Both the position numbers and the translations under genes were made by a program. Positions 60,651-64,000 of a stretch of 64,000 bases of DNA are shown here, piece after piece. The DNA comes from Cristatella mucedo (lineage: Eukaryota; Bryozoa; Phylactolaemata; Cristatellidae): contig WPIO01000003.1 in the NCBI GenBank assembly GCA_009760855.2, positions 6,569,501 through 6,633,500 on the forward strand, in the 5' to 3' direction. The first letter of the stretch is position 1. The number at the start of each line of letters is the position of its first letter. The notes under the pieces are model-generated. The model had not been told where the DNA came from, made no database searches, and was given only the letters and a program-made list of their open reading frames with translations.

Positions 60651-60738
60651 GCTCCACAAGAAATTGGCTTCGATCCACGATATCTGCCACCGGAAGCCAC
60701 TCTATGTAGACAGTTTCCTTACTTGCTGGAGCAGCTGG
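60651..60738 (+). CDS. PTP gene exon 14: D2 insertion exon (residues 498-527)
   Basis: The acceptor is gacctattaag and the donor gtgagt; entry is phase 0 and exit phase 1. It encodes APQEIGFDPRYLPPEATL, then FPYLLEQL. D1 has nothing equivalent: exon 6 runs straight into the WPD-loop exon. It fits in phase between exons 13 and 15 and has good splice sites. I do not recognise the segment. It probably enlarges the loop before the WPD strand, a place where some receptor PTPs carry inserts. Confidence 0.75.
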
Positions 60739-62132
60739 GTGAGTAGGCGATTTAAAGGCTCCAGTCTGAGTTTGAAGTGAAATACAACCCAGCGGTCACG
60801 GCAGTAAAGCAGGTTGGAATACTCGCACGGATGCATTTCAGCCATTGCAGAGAAGGCACAGCCAGCATTTTCACAAGATGAGATCTTGGCAGGCAGACGT
60901 TGGCCAGCTGGTACTTGCTAGACGGTAGCAAGCTTTGTTCTCATGTTTGACTACGAAACGGGGCGCGTGGCAACGCTTGCCGAGTTAGTCTCATTCCTCA
61001 GGGTGAAATTTATAACATCTTAATTGAGCAAATGTCACAGCATTCATTGAAACTGTTCAGCCCTAAAATCACTCTGCATTAAAAGCATTACTATAAAGGG
61101 CTTTTTTGCAAGAACACCGAGCCATTAATTATAACCCGAGATACCTAGGATCTTAGAACAGTGGACATAAAATGTACAGGCTACTCTTGCCACGTTACCT
61201 CTTTTAAATAGGCAATCTCATGCGTTTTTGCTAGCCGTGGTTTCGACAGGCTTCTTTCTAGCCCCAGCTAGTGGGTACGGTGCGCAACTCGGACTTTAAT
61301 AATGTCGGCACCATTCCGTGGCATTCATCTCAAAACAAGCAAGTAATATTTTACCCGATTCTTACCGAGGTGAAGACACGTTATATTTTATCCGATCCTT
61401 GCTGCGTAAAAGACACGTGATCTTTTACTCCATGCTTGTCAACTAAGCAGGGATGACCTGCCTGCAATACCGTTCATTGTTGGGTTTCTCTTCTATGGAA
61501 TGTAGAAATGCCGGCGTTGCCCCAGAGCCGGCGGGCTGAAGAAGCTTTGTCCAGCTAGAGTCTAGTATGGCCCAATCTCTGTCATGTACCGTATGCTCAA
61601 AGGGCCGAGTCTCTGCGTGCCTCTGCATGCATGTAATCACGTCCAATCCCTGCTTTCCCATGTGCCAGGGCACATCTGCTCACGCTACTGAGGGTCGTCC
61701 TAAAAATCTGCATCGTCTCTTCGGCTCTCTACTCGACGCACCCACTCCCGGGCGTCCCGGGGTCGCCTAGCGATATCATGATGTCACTGTATGTGATAGC
61801 GATACCAAGACAGTGCGAATTTAGTATAACAAGATGATTCTACCTCTAAGCATAAGCATGCACCCACTCGGGAGCTTGCTAGGCCTGTGGGATTTTTCCT
61901 CGAGGTAAATTGCAGCCCTGCAGTCTGAATAGCATGAAGGGGAAAGTATGGAAGAGAATGACATGTCGCAGCTCAAAAGTGCTTCGATCGTGGCCGATAA
62001 ACGTAAATGTGAGCGTTCTATAGTTTGCCCGAAGGTGTTTTCGGGGAGATTACCTCTGTTGTGCACCACCCAGTACGCACCAACACGGGCAAGCTATTTG
62101 TGCCTAGGCCATCTGCAACCCTTTGGACTTAG
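60739..62132 (+). other. PTP gene intron 14 (1.4 kb)
   Basis: GTGAGT to ACTTAG. No repeat or coding similarity recognised; two short open frames (61443-61673 minus, 61948-62199 plus) lack support. Confidence 0.7.
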
Positions 62133-62301
62133 CATCGGCAGGCAACAGCGACAGCCTGGTGAAGTTCATTTTCCTTCGGAACTGGCCGGACTCGGATAAG
62201 ATTCCTGAAAACGCTTCGGTCTTGCTGGAGTTGATGGCTGCAGCCCAGAATTGGAAGTCGGAAACCAGCACTCAAGCACTGCCCGTACTGGTCATGTCCA
62301 A
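62133..62301 (+). CDS. PTP gene exon 15: D2 WPD loop and degenerate catalytic position (residues 527-582)
   Basis: The acceptor is ccctttggacttag and the donor gtaagt; entry is phase 1 and exit phase 2. A second in-phase acceptor nine bases downstream (AG at 62140-62141) would drop three codons. The exon encodes DSLVKFIFLRNWPDSDKIPE, then VLLELMAAAQNW, and ends at LPVLVMS. Trp544-Pro545-Asp546 is a canonical WPD. His-Cys is replaced by Met581-Ser582, so D2 cannot form the phosphocysteine intermediate and should be a pseudophosphatase domain. The next exon, carrying the rest of the P-loop, is not found before 64000. Confidence 0.92.
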
Positions 62302-63070
62302 GTAAGTCAAGGCTTTGTGAAAACTCCGGTTGTCTGTCACCACCACTGATTCGGGTCTGTAGCTATCTTTTTGGGTGATGGTAGTGGTACTCCCGAGGAC
62401 ATATCTAATAACAATAATGGATTTTTTTAGAGACCCCAAGAGAACTTAACCTCTATTCGGGTGCTTTACGAATCCTTTCAAATATAAATGTGTTATAAAT
62501 GGGATCTGGAGTTCTGACGATGTCCACATAAATGTAATTGTGAAATACGATTAAGAAACCAAGTCTAACCAGGAAGTAAAAGCTAAAAAGGTAAAGTAAA
62601 AAGACCTAATACTAATAAATTGGCTGATCTCACCAGTAGTGCTCTTTCCCAACGTGCTGAACCTTGATAAATCGCTGTACATGTGTGCAGCTTGTTTAGG
62701 TACATAATTCTGACTTTTAAACAGCTCCATTTACAGTGTAGCTGCGTACTTTGTAAATTCCATAACTCGGCCAAAACATGACAGATAAACGTGAAATTTC
62801 TAATCTGGTTCAGCTCTGCTTGTACATCATTGCAGTAGCTCATTAATGATTTCAGTTGGACAAATTTTGCTAGACGTGTCATAGAATGACCTTTGGCTTT
62901 ATATTCAGCAATCATGGACGTGGGTTATTCGATTATTCGATTGCTGGGCGAATCTTACTCAGTGTTTTCTAGATATCAACCCTTAATGAAAACAAGATAT
63001 CCTGCTTATACTGCATGCAAAGACATGCAATTATCATACTAAGATAAGCATGAAAAAGCACACAAAAGAC

Positions 63071-63541
63071 TCACGGCTCATTAGTGGGACCCCGGATAGT
63101 GGTACTCACTGAATCTTGCACAAGCAGGCAAAGCACACTGGAAAAAGACAGGTCCACGGGTGGGGGAAGCGCTATGCAAAAGCATGTCGCTGTTGCCCTG
63201 AGCCCGCGCTTAGTTTCATAATGCACGACCACGTAAAAGTAAGATTGACTCGAACAGAGCAACGGCTTTCGTGTGCCATCGTTTATGGTTCTGAGAGTAA
63301 GGGCATTCAAGTAGGTCTCAGTTACAGCAAACAAGTCAAAGGCATTTTCGAGAATCATGTTGATTAGTATTAGATATGCGTTCCTTATGGTATGCACATT
63401 CCATAGCCTATGTGAGATTTCAGGGTGCTTAATGACTGTTAAGTTATCATTATTCACTGTATCGTTTGGCCGAGATAGAAAGGCTTCAAACAATTCAAGA
63501 AACACTACTGACTTGTCCCTTACCTTTATCTGTTTTGGCAT
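63071..63541 (-). mobile_element. LINE ORF2 endonuclease-domain fragment
   Basis: An open minus-strand frame reads LWNVHTIRNAYLILINMILENAFDLFAVTETYLNALTL in overlapping order; the NVRSIRNK...DLFAxTETWL pattern is the N-terminal start of the APE-type endonuclease of L2/CR1/Jockey-like LINEs. The later catalytic motifs are not recognisable, and the frame runs into unrelated sequence, so it is a fragment. Its family (A, B or another) cannot be told. Confidence 0.75.
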
Positions 63542-63635
63542 TGGCTTCCGGCAGTGGGAGATATTTTATTCAGGAACACTGGTAGGTGTCTAATATAGGT
63601 TTCTTTACAGGTGAATATCTGTATAGAGATACAGA

Positions 63636-63638
<3 letters not shown>

Positions 63639-63692
<54 letters not shown>

Positions 63693-63717
63693 ATATATAT
63701 ATATATATATATATATG
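63639..63717. repeat. (TA)n microsatellite
   Basis: About 39 TA units with one TGATA interruption. Confidence 0.97.
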
Positions 63718-64000
63718 CAAAGCACACTCGAGTTTGTGTTTCACTCTCTTAAAAAAGCTAGGCATAGTCTGTTGGGAACCCACGGGCCTATGTAATAGAC
63801 TGCCCCCCTACACATGACTTCCAGGAAAGGACTGAAACCAGCTGTAGCCATAATGTTTATCACTGAATTTCACAATTAGCCAATACTGAAAAAAAACACT
63901 CCTACTAGTTTAGGATGACAACGTAAGAAAAGCCACACTCAAGTGTGGCAAATAGTGTTTCGTTTTTTTTAATCGCTGGTTGGGGCAATGCCTGCATTTT

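Larger units (their letters stand above)
62302..64000 (+). other. PTP gene intron 15, incomplete
   Basis: Starts GTAAGT. No exon beginning with the remaining D2 P-loop (GxGRSG-type) is visible before the window ends. It contains LINE/SINE-type 3' terminus sequence at 62405-62470 (minus: AGAGACCCCAAGAGAACTTAACCTCTATTC), a LINE endonuclease fragment and an AT microsatellite. Confidence 0.6.

Overview
The window is animal nuclear DNA, almost certainly from an invertebrate metazoan. Short coding exons with matching intron phases are separated by introns of up to about 13 kb. The introns are full of L2/CR1-like LINE debris, tRNA-derived SINEs, small DNA transposons and very long dinucleotide microsatellites. 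I see no operons, ribosome binding sites, CRISPR arrays or prokaryotic genes. The species cannot be fixed from the sequence alone.

The one gene I can support runs on the + strand from about 9904 past the right edge. It encodes a tandem-domain protein tyrosine phosphatase (PTP) of the receptor-PTP type. I reconstructed 15 exons whose phases all agree: 9904-10104, 22367-22454, 35884-35960, 36089-36125, 43707-43804, 49264-49380, 53487-53641, 54909-55044, 55147-55296, 55381-55480, 56588-56664, 58062-58193, 60453-60575, 60651-60738 and 62133-62301. Together they give 582 codons plus two bases. The first PTP domain (D1, exons 1-9) and most of the second (D2, exons 10-15) are inside the window. The D2 P-loop exon and the stop codon lie beyond position 64000. 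No signal peptide, ectodomain or membrane segment is recognisable in the 9.9 kb before exon 1, so this is either a cytosolic tandem PTP or a receptor PTP whose 5' exons lie further upstream.

The two domains carry complementary defects. D1 keeps the Cys-X5-Arg loop (HCGDGAGRTG) but has WDE where WPD is expected, lacks the KNRY tyrosine, and has lost the first Q-loop glutamine. D2 keeps a perfect WPD, but the His-Cys position reads Met-Ser. D1 and D2 also share most intron positions and phases, which records an ancient tandem duplication.

Layout: 1-2.4 kb, a foldback element and LINE remnants. 2.4-8.4 kb, unique or GC-rich DNA with a hAT-like MITE (3935-4257) and SINEs. 8.55-10.4 kb, a CpG island with exon 1. 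10.1-35.9 kb, two giant introns with LINEs, SINEs, a decayed hAT transposase (about 16540-17460, minus), a 0.95-kb TCTG/CT satellite (23193-24139) and a pogo/Tigger-like MITE (29324-29951). 36-53 kb, introns 4-6 with the best-preserved LINE copies, including a 0.3-kb-arm inverted pair (40338-41512) and a 1.4-kb reverse-transcriptase fragment (50231-51650). 53-62.3 kb, the densely spaced exons 7-15. 62.3-64 kb, intron 15 with a LINE endonuclease fragment and an AT microsatellite.
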